From assembly GCA_045597645.1 (NCBI GenBank), contig JAZLKM010000027.1:62001-126000 (forward strand): a stretch of DNA of 64,000 nucleotides, given 5' to 3'. Below, piece after piece: positions 51,446-61,444 of the stretch. Each line of letters opens with the position of its first letter. Positions within the stretch are counted from its first letter, which is position 1. Position numbers and translations under genes: made by a program. Below the pieces are notes generated by a model that was given only the letters and a program-made list of their open reading frames with translations, had not been told where the DNA came from and did no database searches. The DNA is from JAKSSE01 sp045597645 (GTDB lineage: Bacteria; Bacillota; Clostridia; Lachnospirales; Lachnospiraceae).

Positions 51446-52618
51446 TTAATTCACACGTCTAGCCACTATAAATAGTCTACCATCGTCAGTATAGCTATTA
51501 CATGTAGAAAGTGTCAATAGTTTATCTTCTTTCTCCATGCTAAGTCCGCTTCCATACACAGCCAAGTTAGTCACATTTTGCTTGAAAGCTTCAAAGTCAT
51601 TCTCATTGTTAGCTGAGATAAAGTTGTAATATCTAAACTCTTCCTCATCTTGAAAGGCTACCTTTGAGAGACACACAGCTATTATTTCATAGGTCCTGTG
51701 CTCATACACAGTATTAAAATTTATAGTTCGGTGCGTATTATAGTAATCCTCTTCAAGATAGTTCTTAAGAGTGCCGAACATCTTTCCGCTCTTCATGTTG
51801 TGTCCATAAACAATGGTATTAAGCGGCTCGTTAACTATGTCGCATCGGTAATCTACAAAAATACTGCCGTTTACGTCATAGCTCTTGAAATAATTATGAG
51901 TCAGGTAATAGTCGTTATCTATTGTCTGCATCACAGGATAATAAACATCTGGTGAATCTTTTGTCGCATCCGGAATCTCTATCCACCCTGCAAACTCTTC
52001 GTTTTCCGCATACCGCTGCTCATACTCAGGCAACGGCTTTAATGTGTTTCTGTCTATCCATACCTGCGGCATGTCTGCAAAATAGTCAGGTTCTGGCTCT
52101 GGCTCTTCCTGCGCTGATGCTGTAGCAGAAATGTCCTGTGTAGATTCATCTGAAGGGTCTATGGTAAGTCCCTCCGTGCTTGCTGCCACTATTGCTGCCT
52201 CTTGCCTTGCCTGTTCCTGCAGTTTATTCAATCTGTTGGTATTGACGTAGTCTCTTATCTCCACATAAGCCACATATACAAACACACAGGCAGCCAATCC
52301 AATCAACACTCTAGCCGCTAGCTTCTGGAATCTGAAGCGATGTTCTACCTCCTCCGTAGCCATCTTGTCCTGTATCATATCAATTGACTTATCTGCCACT
52401 ATATCTGAAACGTGTACAAAAAAGTCCTCTCCAATGGCTGTTTTAAAGGCTATTTCTCCAGAACGAATCATATTGTATAGCCTCACGGCTACCTCAGGAC
52501 TGTGGATATCGAGCTCACTTTTAATGAGCTCGATTTTCCTTACGTCTTCTTGTCCATCCCTGTATTCGTGGAAAGTATCAAACGAGTAATTACCTATAGT
52601 AAACTTGTTCTCTTCCAT
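51446..52618 (-). CDS. srtB: Class B sortase with N-terminal cytoplasmic extension
   Basis: 390 residues. The C-terminal domain has the sortase triad: His273 in VYGHNM, Cys373 in LSTCNS and Arg381 in DGRLF; FVDYR and the long helix region fit class B. Unusually, about 100 residues precede the single membrane segment (about 102-119), giving a cytoplasmic domain of unknown role. It should attach the PKTAD-type protein encoded next to it to the wall or to another protein. It starts 8 bases after the giant gene with little SD, which suggests translational coupling. Confidence 0.9.
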   Translation of the reverse strand: MEENKFTIGNYSFDTFHEYRDGQEDVRKIELIKSELDIHSPEVAVRLYNMIRSGEIAFKTAIGEDFFVHVSDIVADKSIDMIQDKMATEEVEHRFRFQKLAARVLIGLAACVFVYVAYVEIRDYVNTNRLNKLQEQARQEAAIVAASTEGLTIDPSDESTQDISATASAQEEPEPEPDYFADMPQVWIDRNTLKPLPEYEQRYAENEEFAGWIEIPDATKDSPDVYYPVMQTIDNDYYLTHNYFKSYDVNGSIFVDYRCDIVNEPLNTIVYGHNMKSGKMFGTLKNYLEEDYYNTHRTINFNTVYEHRTYEIIAVCLSKVAFQDEEEFRYYNFISANNENDFEAFKQNVTNLAVYGSGLSMEKEDKLLTLSTCNSYTDDGRLFIVARRVN

Positions 52619-52626
52619 TTCACTAA

Positions 52627-55600
52627 TTATTTAATGGTCACCTTAACAGTTCTAGACGAATTACCCTCTGTTATCTGCTCTTCCCCAGTTACTACATAAG
52701 GAATCGCTCTGAAGTAGTAAGTCTGTCCTCTGTTCAATCCCTTTTGGGTCAACTTGCTATACTGTGCAGGCACAAGTGCTACAAGCTCCCAATTGCTCAC
52801 ACCATCCGTACTCTTTAGTACCTTCACGCTTGACGGTTTATTTGTAGACCAGGTCCAACTTAAGTTCACTTCTCCCGCATTGCCTGCTGTAGCGTATAGT
52901 GTTAGGTCTGACGGTCTTGTAACCGCAGTTACTGACTTTGCATATTTTCTAAGGTACTCCGTGCCACCTACATTTACATATGAAAGAATTACAAACCTGT
53001 AGGTAGCTCCTGGAGTAAGTGTGCCTCCTGTTGGGAGTGAACTTACTGTATAGCTGTTATTGGTTGATGCGATGCTAGGTGTATGTCCCTTATATCTGTC
53101 ATTCTCATATACATAAATGTAGTAACCTGTCGGGAAAGTATTTCTATCCCAGGTCAGTGTGACAGAAGTATCTGATACATCTCCTACTGCGAAATTGCTT
53201 ACAGGATATGGCTCAAGATCAAATGTGTAATGTAGTGTATCCTTTACTCCATCTGAATCTGTGTCGATACCATCCGTGTCATCTGCCACGTATGTTCCCT
53301 TGAACTTAACATTTACACAACCCACATACGGAGTCTTGTTATCATGTGAACCACATCCATAAGTTACATCATAATCTGTTCCACTTCTAAGTACAGTTCC
53401 CTCATCTGTAGTAATGGTCACGATAGGCATTGCCTTATGCACTCCATCAGCGTACAGAGTATTAATTCCATCTCCATGAGATACCTTAATCATATCCTTG
53501 CTTATTGGATTTGCAGTTATCTCAAATGTAAATGTAAATTCCTTCGCCGGAACTCCGGTATAAGGCTTCAGGTAGATGTGTGCTCTGTATTTTCCTACTT
53601 CCTTAGGTGCCTTATCTCCAAGTGCCTTAAGTACACCGCCATCGGCACCCAGCTTGTCGTACTCAATTGTGGTTGCATTATCGTCAAACACAATGTGCTT
53701 CTTGCTTGGGTCATTCTTGTAATAGTAGTAATACTCAAGCTCTACACCTTGTCCGGTATACTCATATTTATCTGGATCTAGCTTGCATAATATGTTAGAC
53801 AGATCCTTAACAATATTGAAATCTACAAGTAATGATCCCCTGTAATAGGTAGTATCATTTGAATTAACAGTAATTCTACCTACCGTCTCATATTCATCAG
53901 TAGAGCTATAGATTACAGTAAATCCTTCGTTGCTGAAGGTGGCTCCATCGCCAGACACATCCGGTAATTCCAAAGTGTTACCACCACTCACTACAGGAAT
54001 TACTGGTTTTACGATATCGCCTATATATGGCTGATCCTCTACTGTAATCGCTGGTGTATCACTTGTGTCACCAAGGTCTGCATAGATATTGTAATCAGCC
54101 GTTACCTCGCCTACGAAATTTCCACCTGGCACTCCAACTACATGCATTGTGATTTTACCTGCATTGAAGTTGTTGAGTGCACTGCTTACTTCCTCGTCCT
54201 TGGCATTGGTGAACTCGAGCTGATAATCAAAGTCTCTGTCGAGTACGGTCTCTACTCCATCTACATTTGTATAGATTACCTCATAGTAATCAGGCAGTAC
54301 CTCTGCTCCACCATTGTAATTTGCCTCTGGATTAGGCTTCATTGCGATTCGCACATTAGCTGCGCTCATCTTAATTGGGTCGATATCAAATGGTACCGTT
54401 ACCGTAGAAGGTCCGGCATAGTTTGATGTAACTCCATTTACATCACCACCAATAATAATTCGTACTGCTGCGTGAGTCAGCGCTGTAGAAATTCCTGTGT
54501 TGTCATCGTATTCAACAGTGTAGTCTACACCCTCTGTCAGCAGCTGGTTTAGATTAATTGAATCATTCTTTATTCTTACTGTAGTTGTAGGCTTTATTTC
54601 TTTGCCTGTGTAAGCAGTGATGTATGTACCGTTTTCATCCTGTGGAATCGAAAGCTTAGCTTCAACCATCGCATCAGTCCAGTTTGCCTGTGCAATCTGA
54701 TACTCTGCTTCCAGCGTTCCATAATAGTTATTCTTTCCTACTGCCTTAACTATCTTTGTACCAGCAGAAATCTGATCTATAGGCCATTCGATGGTGTAAT
54801 TTGCTGTAGATACTCTGCTACCATCTGACTTTTTAACTACATATGCTGTAGTAGGCTTATGTGCTGCTCCGTTATAGCTAAATGACTGAGGTCCAGTAAA
54901 CTGGAGCTTGTAATTTGTATCGTTTAGCTCCTCTCCTATCGAGAATGTCTTCTTAATAGTTCCTTGGTAGTTGCCTTTACCTCTTATTACTACTGCCGGT
55001 GCATTCTCATCTGTAGCCGCTGCAGCCTTAGTATTATTTTCGTAGCTAAATGTGTAATCTCGATCCTTTACTAGCTTGGTCTTTACGTCATTTACTACAT
55101 CCCATACTACAATTTTGTCATCAGCAAATGTTACCGCTGCACCTGTGTAGTCCTGGCCTGACAGCTCATCCACCTCTATATTAGTGTTGTATGCTGTACC
55201 GTCACTATTTGCCAGATCCTTTGGTGTAACTGCAAACGTAGTATTAAGTGTGCCCGTGAAGTTTGGTGCGTTTCCGGTTACTTTCATATTATAAGTAGCA
55301 ACGTCGACGATGTCAGTCACGCCACCTGTATCCACGGTATAATTTGATACAGCAACCTCTGTGTAATCTGCATCAGATGCCGGATTTGGCTTGGTAGGTA
55401 CTAAGATCTTCACGGTCGGATTGTGCTTCTTACCATCGTAAACCACACTGTTTTCAGAGATTTTTACAAGTCCACTCGAAATATCTGTAGGCTTTATCTC
55501 AAATCCCTTCGTTTTTACGCCTGTAAAATTGCCAATACCAGTTATAGTAACGTATGGTCCAGCTGAGATACTTCCGTCTACACCTGTACCTGTATCTGTA

Positions 55601-58600
55601 TTATTTCCAGCAGTATATGTGAAGTCCTCTCCCTCTACCAGGCTCTCCCCTGAATGTAGTACTGAAACATTAGGTGTTACCGGTGCTCCATTTGCATATC
55701 CCATTGAGCCAACTGATATACTTACATTTGGATCACTAGAAATATTAACCTTATCAATAGTAAATGCAGCTGTTACTGTACCTGCGTAATTTCCTCGTCC
55801 TGTAACTGTAACTGTCGCTGTTCCTGCATTCTTATTATCTGTGTAGCCCACAAGATAGTCTGTACCCTGTCTCAAGGTTATGCCATTGTGTTTAACTGTG
55901 ATTTCAGGCTCTATTTTGCGTCCAGTATAAGTCTTAGAAAGAGTTCCAAGTCCATTCTCATTATAAGTAATTACAGCACCATCTATTGACTGGCCTGCTA
56001 TTACAAATGTGCCACCCTTGCTTCCAACGGTTAGTGTTGACGCTGCAGGAGTCTTCGCTGTAATGGTATAAGAAGCCGTTCCTACATCTGTATTCCTATT
56101 GTATGTAATATCATAGTTGCTTCCGCTGGTGAGGGCTGTACCCGCAACATATACTCCATATGTATCCAATGGTGTCTTTGGGTTGCCATCAAAAGCCTGC
56201 GCCGGAACTGTAGTCTCGCCACTCGGTCCCTGAATACGCGCTGAAGCAAGGTTATAGTATATGCTGTAATTCTCTGCTTTAGAGTTCCTATAGTACTCTG
56301 AGGCATTAGTTACTGTAAGATTAGCTCCCTTAAATGAAGCGCTGGTATTTCCTGATGTAGAAATATTGTAGTCTATTCCTGAAATAAGCGACTTATTACC
56401 AAGTTTAACTATTATTCCGGAAGGCACTACCGGTGCTCCAGTATACTCATAATATTCTGCTAAACCTGTGATATCTGCCTCAGACAAGTCTCCTACATAC
56501 TTTACGTCGTAGGTAACAGTACCAGTGTAATCACCTATACCAGTTACTACTATTCGTGCATCACCAGGTGAAATATTACCGTAATTTACAGTATAGTCTG
56601 TTCCCTTTATTAGAGTTGCCTTTGATCCGCCTTCTGCTTCACGCTCCACGTCAAAGGTTAAAGCCGGATTGTCTATCTCAAATCCGCTCTTTGTACTATT
56701 AAGCTTGACATTTATCTTCTCACCGTCACTAGGTACACCTGTTATTGTTACCTTTGATGTATTAGCTATGCTCAGCTTAATCTTAAATGTTTCAGTCAGA
56801 GATCCGCTGAAGGTCGCGCTACTAGCGGTAACTGTTACAGTTGCAGTACCAGGATTTACGTTATTTGTGTATGTAACTGTGTATTCTGAGCTACTAAGTG
56901 GTACACTGTTGTACATTACAGTTACTCCTGGCTCAATATCACTTCCAGTATATACAAAATTGTAATCGCTTAGTGTGAGCGTCGCTCCGCTTAAGTCTCG
57001 CTTCTTTATTGTAAAGTTGACATCCTTCGAGCTACCCTCGTAATTGCCTATACCAGTTATCTTGATAACAGGTGCTCCAGAAGCAGCTCCTGCATCCTTA
57101 ATATCAATATTGTTGTCATATACGTATGTGTAATCTACACCTGGCGCAAGGATTCTCGCTCCATCTTTCAATGTAAAGGTTGGCTCTATAGCGCTGCCAG
57201 TATATGAATATGTACCATGGCCAGTATCAGTATATGTAAATGCAGCTGATGCGATGTTGCCCTTTGATACCGTTACATTTATATCCTTGGTTCCCTCGTA
57301 GTTAGGACCTGCTCCAGTAAGTGTTACAGTATAGGTACCACTATCTGCGCCTATTGTCTCACCAGATGCCTCATAGTCAGCACCTCTTACCAGATCTATA
57401 GCGCTCATACCTGTAGGCACATATTTTACAGTCGTACCTGTCATGAAGTTGGTAGGTCCTGCTGTATATGTCAAAGAAGTGCTCTTCTTGCCTACTCCAT
57501 CATATATGTCCACTTCTGCAGTGCTTATATCTACCTTTTTAATGGTGTAGTACACATAGATGGTTCCGTAGTACTCATTTTTTCCCTCTATAGTTACCAT
57601 CTTCTGCTCAGGAGATGCATTTACATCACCTGAATAGGTTACGGTATAGTTAGAGGCATCTACAGTGCTTGCGCTTGCTTTTACTGTCACCTTTGGGTTC
57701 TGCCCCATATAGGTGATCTCATAGCTTCCATCAGCCTTCTTCACATATGCCGTTCCTGTAGGACTTAAAAGCTGCGCTGATGTTATCTGCTTACCTGCAT
57801 TGAATGTTCCACTGTAGCTACCGCTGTAATTTCCCTTACCTACTACTGTATACTCAAGTCCTACTCCTGGTGTGGTGCTGGTAACTTGAATATCATAATC
57901 TGTTCCTTCTTTAAGGGCTCTCTTACTTACATTTGCGTTGCCATTCCATCTGATAGAAATCTTTGGATAATATTTTCCATCAGCTCTCTTCTCGTATCCA
58001 GTAGGTACTCCCTTGGTCACATCGTCTGCACCAATATCCTTTGCCTTAATTGAGAAGTATATCCGAGCAGCCTTACTACCTTTATATTTTCCTGCACCCT
58101 GCACTGTTACATAAGCCGCAGTGCTACCTGCATCTGTGGTACCAGATACCGGATAAATTGCTGTATAAATGGCTGTTGACGATCCTGTATAGCTGGTTCC
58201 ATCATCAATTGCCTTGACTATCGGATTCTGTGAACTTCCATCATAAGTAGCCTCGTAATCTGACACGAAGTAATAATAATCTGCAGTATCTTTAGAAGAA
58301 TCATGCGTTGCAGCGCCACTTCCAGTTCCAAGATAGAAGGTTACTTCATCGAGTGACCTATTCTTAATTTCAAAGCTCTCTGTTGTAGTTCCTGTAAGAT
58401 TTTTCTTTCCAGTGATAGTTACAACATGTGTGCCGATACTCTTTCCGTCACCATCCACGCTGATATCGTAATTGTCAGTTGACATCACTTTTCCGTTGTA
58501 TGTGACTTTTACAGGCGGTTTCACTACGCTTCCTGTAAAGATTACATCCTCCACGTCAACCTGTAATTCCGGACCTGCTGCCGATAAATCATAAGGAGAA

Positions 58601-61305
58601 ATCTCATATTCAGCAGTCATTGTTCCGGTAAAGTTGCCCTTTCCTTCTACAGTGACGGTGGCTGTACCTACATCAGTATTATTCTGATATCCACTCGACT
58701 TAATCACATAGTCTGTGCCACTAACCAGTGTACCGATATTTCTGTTTCCTGTAACATAAGTCAAATCGCTGGCATTCAGGGTTATTGGTGACCCTGTATA
58801 TGTCCGAGTTGCTGCAGCCACTTCCAGACCAGCTGGCAGTTCCATTGGCTCAATTTCAAAATTAACTACCTTAGAGCCAGTAATAAATCCTGAAGGATCA
58901 ATTGCAGTAAGTGTAACTATTGCCTGTCCTGCATTTACATTATTTGAGTATTCTACTTTATAGTCACGCTTTGAAAGTGTATTTCCTCCCAGCATTACTT
59001 TTACTACAGGCGTCTGAGCTTTACCGCTGTACACGGTGCTATATCTATCCGCAGCCACTCCTGCAAGTTGTACATCTGCGCTTTCAATTCCTCCAGCAAT
59101 TGTAAAGTAGATATATTTATTTCCATCGAAGTTAGAATCATCTGTCGCTCTAACCAGAAGTGTTCCTGTACCTGGCTGTACATTGTTCTGCCAACTTCTA
59201 TATGTAAATGCGCTGGCTGGTACAGAAATTGATGTTCCCTTGGAGTTAATAAATGAAAGACTTACATCAAAGGTAATTGGCTCTCCTGTATACGCTTTTG
59301 TGATTGGGTCGCCTGCTACATCAATACCTGTAGTAAGTGATCTTGGCTCAATGGTAAATGTATCTGTCAGTACACCTCTATAACCCTTAGATGATTCACC
59401 GGTGAGCTTCATTGTCGCCTCTCCGGCATCAACGTTATTGTCGTAAGACACAACAATCGCACCACTAGCCACCAATGTGCTTAGTGATACTGCTGTTCCA
59501 TTTTCATCGTAGAAATCGATATCTGCATCTTTGATATCGCCTGTTCCATCTGCTTCGTAAGTAATTGCTCGGCCATCGTAAGTAATTGACAGTGCATTGT
59601 CTATATCAAACTCCCAATCACTCATATCTATGGTTGCACCACTAGACGGAGCTTCAGTTGCTATAAGATCTAGATTTCCTGTGTAATTTCCCTTACCTGT
59701 TACTTTTACTTTATATGTAATTTCAGTAGAGCTCTGAGCTATTTTTATCGGTGCTGCCACATCGTAGTCTGTTCCATTATTGAGTGTAGTACCTCCTGAC
59801 TGCACTGTAATGCCAGACACCGCTCCATTTACAACAGTAGCTACACACGGAGGCGCTGACAGAGTTGAGATATCAAATGGCTTTATAGCGAAGTTTCTTT
59901 GTACTGTGCCCACACCATCCAGGTTGATATCGATTCGTCCTGTGCCTACGCCCGAATTGTTAGAATATACAGGTGAACCAATGGTAGTGATATTTGTGGC
60001 TGTAACAGCCGGCTCATATACATTTGTACCTGGTATATATGTAACGTTAGTATCGTATTCAAGCTTGTACACTTTTACAGTCACATCTGCATGCTTTCCC
60101 GTTGGGGAATCTGTATAGGCTGTGATAGTAGCCGTGCCTACAGCATTCGGTGTAACTACACCAGTTGTAGGATTTACCGTAACCGATGGATCGCTAGACA
60201 CGAATTTGATAGGTCTTGCCACAGAATCAGAGCACGATGCCACAACTGTAGTGCTCTCATTCATGTTGAGGTCTAAATATCTGGTTGTAGCCCCACTGAT
60301 GCTGACTGTATATGCGCCTGCATCTGCGCTGCTCTCATCATACATGACGCTAATTAAATCTGCATCGCCATTTCCTACCATTGCTTTATCTCCGCTGGTA
60401 GTTCCTGTTATCTTTACTGCTACGGTCATAGCTGTCCCTGGGCTATAAACTGTACCTGTATTTACATCAACGTCTATCCTTGCAAGTTCATTATTGGTAA
60501 AGTGCTCTGTACCACTGCCCTTCAAGACTCCATTTATCCATACTTCGTATGACACATCGTCCGAAGTAACAGTTGCACCCGCCCCTACTACAGAAAGGAC
60601 GTTGCGCTCTATAGTAAGACCATCTATGCTTGCTGTAGGTACAGCATCTGGCAGCGCACCCTCGGTATCAGGTGCCTCCTCCGGAGCATTCTCCTGAACT
60701 CCCTCCTCATATGGCACTTCTACAGCGGGTACTTCCTCAAGCTGTTCTTCAGATGCAGATTCGGTGTCATTGTCTGTCTCAGCCGAACTTGCATCGTCAT
60801 TTTTCTTATCAGGCTCCTCAGCTGACTTTTCTGCTGGTGATACTACTGCACCTACTGGCGCTAAAAGTTCTGGCGAGCCTACTGCTCCTACGGGTGAGAG
60901 CGGTGATGGCATTTCTTCTGCGCACTTGTCACAAAATCCGTCCCCTGTTGTATCCTCGCACTGCTCGTCTGCATCCTTTGCCTCGCCACAAATACTACAT
61001 CTGACTGTATGATATCCATCTGAATCATCTGACTCATGAATATATACTGAAAAATCGTGTGCGCATGGAAAATTAGCTCCTGATCCAAGATAGAAGCTGA
61101 CTCTATTAACGCTCTCATATTTTGAGCCTACAGTATACGACAGTGAAAACTCTCCATTTGACGCCATAGACTGTGTGCCTGAAATAGTTCCATGTGTTCC
61201 ACCGTCTGCTCTAGACATATTCTGCCAATCCCCCGGCATACCTGTGAATATCATGGCCAGCGCCAGTACTGCAGCAAATATCCTGTTTCTCAGCTTTATC
61301 TTCAT
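52627..61305 (-). CDS. Giant secreted repeat protein (2892 residues), adhesin-like
   Basis: Signal peptide about 1-33. A Cys-rich segment (about 60-110) carries HTVRCSICGE and DGFCDKCAEE. An acidic Pro/Ala/Glu linker (about 110-230) leads to a Big_2-like domain (about 340-415). Some 23-25 modules of 75-100 residues follow, each ending in a G-x-G-NYxG-T-like turn (GKGNYTG, GIGNFTG, GRGNYAG), and two fibronectin III domains lie at the C-terminus (about 2690-2892). There is no sorting signal of its own; the adjacent sortase and its small substrate may retain it. Function is probably adhesion or matrix formation. SD GGGAGGAG is strong. A possible sigma-28 promoter lies upstream. Confidence 0.88.
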   Translation of the reverse strand: MKIKLRNRIFAAVLALAMIFTGMPGDWQNMSRADGGTHGTISGTQSMASNGEFSLSYTVGSKYESVNRVSFYLGSGANFPCAHDFSVYIHESDDSDGYHTVRCSICGEAKDADEQCEDTTGDGFCDKCAEEMPSPLSPVGAVGSPELLAPVGAVVSPAEKSAEEPDKKNDDASSAETDNDTESASEEQLEEVPAVEVPYEEGVQENAPEEAPDTEGALPDAVPTASIDGLTIERNVLSVVGAGATVTSDDVSYEVWINGVLKGSGTEHFTNNELARIDVDVNTGTVYSPGTAMTVAVKITGTTSGDKAMVGNGDADLISVMYDESSADAGAYTVSISGATTRYLDLNMNESTTVVASCSDSVARPIKFVSSDPSVTVNPTTGVVTPNAVGTATITAYTDSPTGKHADVTVKVYKLEYDTNVTYIPGTNVYEPAVTATNITTIGSPVYSNNSGVGTGRIDINLDGVGTVQRNFAIKPFDISTLSAPPCVATVVNGAVSGITVQSGGTTLNNGTDYDVAAPIKIAQSSTEITYKVKVTGKGNYTGNLDLIATEAPSSGATIDMSDWEFDIDNALSITYDGRAITYEADGTGDIKDADIDFYDENGTAVSLSTLVASGAIVVSYDNNVDAGEATMKLTGESSKGYRGVLTDTFTIEPRSLTTGIDVAGDPITKAYTGEPITFDVSLSFINSKGTSISVPASAFTYRSWQNNVQPGTGTLLVRATDDSNFDGNKYIYFTIAGGIESADVQLAGVAADRYSTVYSGKAQTPVVKVMLGGNTLSKRDYKVEYSNNVNAGQAIVTLTAIDPSGFITGSKVVNFEIEPMELPAGLEVAAATRTYTGSPITLNASDLTYVTGNRNIGTLVSGTDYVIKSSGYQNNTDVGTATVTVEGKGNFTGTMTAEYEISPYDLSAAGPELQVDVEDVIFTGSVVKPPVKVTYNGKVMSTDNYDISVDGDGKSIGTHVVTITGKKNLTGTTTESFEIKNRSLDEVTFYLGTGSGAATHDSSKDTADYYYFVSDYEATYDGSSQNPIVKAIDDGTSYTGSSTAIYTAIYPVSGTTDAGSTAAYVTVQGAGKYKGSKAARIYFSIKAKDIGADDVTKGVPTGYEKRADGKYYPKISIRWNGNANVSKRALKEGTDYDIQVTSTTPGVGLEYTVVGKGNYSGSYSGTFNAGKQITSAQLLSPTGTAYVKKADGSYEITYMGQNPKVTVKASASTVDASNYTVTYSGDVNASPEQKMVTIEGKNEYYGTIYVYYTIKKVDISTAEVDIYDGVGKKSTSLTYTAGPTNFMTGTTVKYVPTGMSAIDLVRGADYEASGETIGADSGTYTVTLTGAGPNYEGTKDINVTVSKGNIASAAFTYTDTGHGTYSYTGSAIEPTFTLKDGARILAPGVDYTYVYDNNIDIKDAGAASGAPVIKITGIGNYEGSSKDVNFTIKKRDLSGATLTLSDYNFVYTGSDIEPGVTVMYNSVPLSSSEYTVTYTNNVNPGTATVTVTASSATFSGSLTETFKIKLSIANTSKVTITGVPSDGEKINVKLNSTKSGFEIDNPALTFDVEREAEGGSKATLIKGTDYTVNYGNISPGDARIVVTGIGDYTGTVTYDVKYVGDLSEADITGLAEYYEYTGAPVVPSGIIVKLGNKSLISGIDYNISTSGNTSASFKGANLTVTNASEYYRNSKAENYSIYYNLASARIQGPSGETTVPAQAFDGNPKTPLDTYGVYVAGTALTSGSNYDITYNRNTDVGTASYTITAKTPAASTLTVGSKGGTFVIAGQSIDGAVITYNENGLGTLSKTYTGRKIEPEITVKHNGITLRQGTDYLVGYTDNKNAGTATVTVTGRGNYAGTVTAAFTIDKVNISSDPNVSISVGSMGYANGAPVTPNVSVLHSGESLVEGEDFTYTAGNNTDTGTGVDGSISAGPYVTITGIGNFTGVKTKGFEIKPTDISSGLVKISENSVVYDGKKHNPTVKILVPTKPNPASDADYTEVAVSNYTVDTGGVTDIVDVATYNMKVTGNAPNFTGTLNTTFAVTPKDLANSDGTAYNTNIEVDELSGQDYTGAAVTFADDKIVVWDVVNDVKTKLVKDRDYTFSYENNTKAAAATDENAPAVVIRGKGNYQGTIKKTFSIGEELNDTNYKLQFTGPQSFSYNGAAHKPTTAYVVKKSDGSRVSTANYTIEWPIDQISAGTKIVKAVGKNNYYGTLEAEYQIAQANWTDAMVEAKLSIPQDENGTYITAYTGKEIKPTTTVRIKNDSINLNQLLTEGVDYTVEYDDNTGISTALTHAAVRIIIGGDVNGVTSNYAGPSTVTVPFDIDPIKMSAANVRIAMKPNPEANYNGGAEVLPDYYEVIYTNVDGVETVLDRDFDYQLEFTNAKDEEVSSALNNFNAGKITMHVVGVPGGNFVGEVTADYNIYADLGDTSDTPAITVEDQPYIGDIVKPVIPVVSGGNTLELPDVSGDGATFSNEGFTVIYSSTDEYETVGRITVNSNDTTYYRGSLLVDFNIVKDLSNILCKLDPDKYEYTGQGVELEYYYYYKNDPSKKHIVFDDNATTIEYDKLGADGGVLKALGDKAPKEVGKYRAHIYLKPYTGVPAKEFTFTFEITANPISKDMIKVSHGDGINTLYADGVHKAMPIVTITTDEGTVLRSGTDYDVTYGCGSHDNKTPYVGCVNVKFKGTYVADDTDGIDTDSDGVKDTLHYTFDLEPYPVSNFAVGDVSDTSVTLTWDRNTFPTGYYIYVYENDRYKGHTPSIASTNNSYTVSSLPTGGTLTPGATYRFVILSYVNVGGTEYLRKYAKSVTAVTRPSDLTLYATAGNAGEVNLSWTWSTNKPSSVKVLKSTDGVSNWELVALVPAQYSKLTQKGLNRGQTYYFRAIPYVVTGEEQITEGNSSRTVKVTIK
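52700..60050. repeat. Coding array of about 25 diverged Ig-like/MBG-like modules
   Basis: The recurring protein pattern is Y-T/S-G (strand start), a V-x-x-N/G-x-x-L turn, Y-x-V-x-Y-x-N-N-x-x-x-G-T/A-A, then V-T-G-x-G-N-Y-x-G-T. DNA copies have diverged enough that exact long repeats are not obvious. The array fills most of the giant gene; boundaries are approximate. Confidence 0.75.
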
Positions 61306-61373
61306 AAGTCTCCTCCCGGCATTGCACCAGTTGTACTTTGGGCATACCTAGCCCTTATAATCTATTTTTATCT

Positions 61374-61401
61374 TTATCGGACACGTTGAAAGAAAAATTA
61401 A
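61374..61401 (-). promoter_or_regulatory. Possible sigma-28-type promoter of the giant surface gene
   Basis: Minus strand: TCCGATAA (61381-61374) preceded by TAAT (61400-61397, 15-base spacer) or TTAA (16-base spacer). This resembles TAAA-N15-GCCGATA(A/T), the flagellar sigma consensus matched perfectly upstream of flgF in this window. The leader to the giant gene ATG is about 70 bases. Confidence 0.4.
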
Positions 61402-61444
61402 CCTTCCAAGAATTACTTGTTGAAATACAAATCAATTAGATGTA

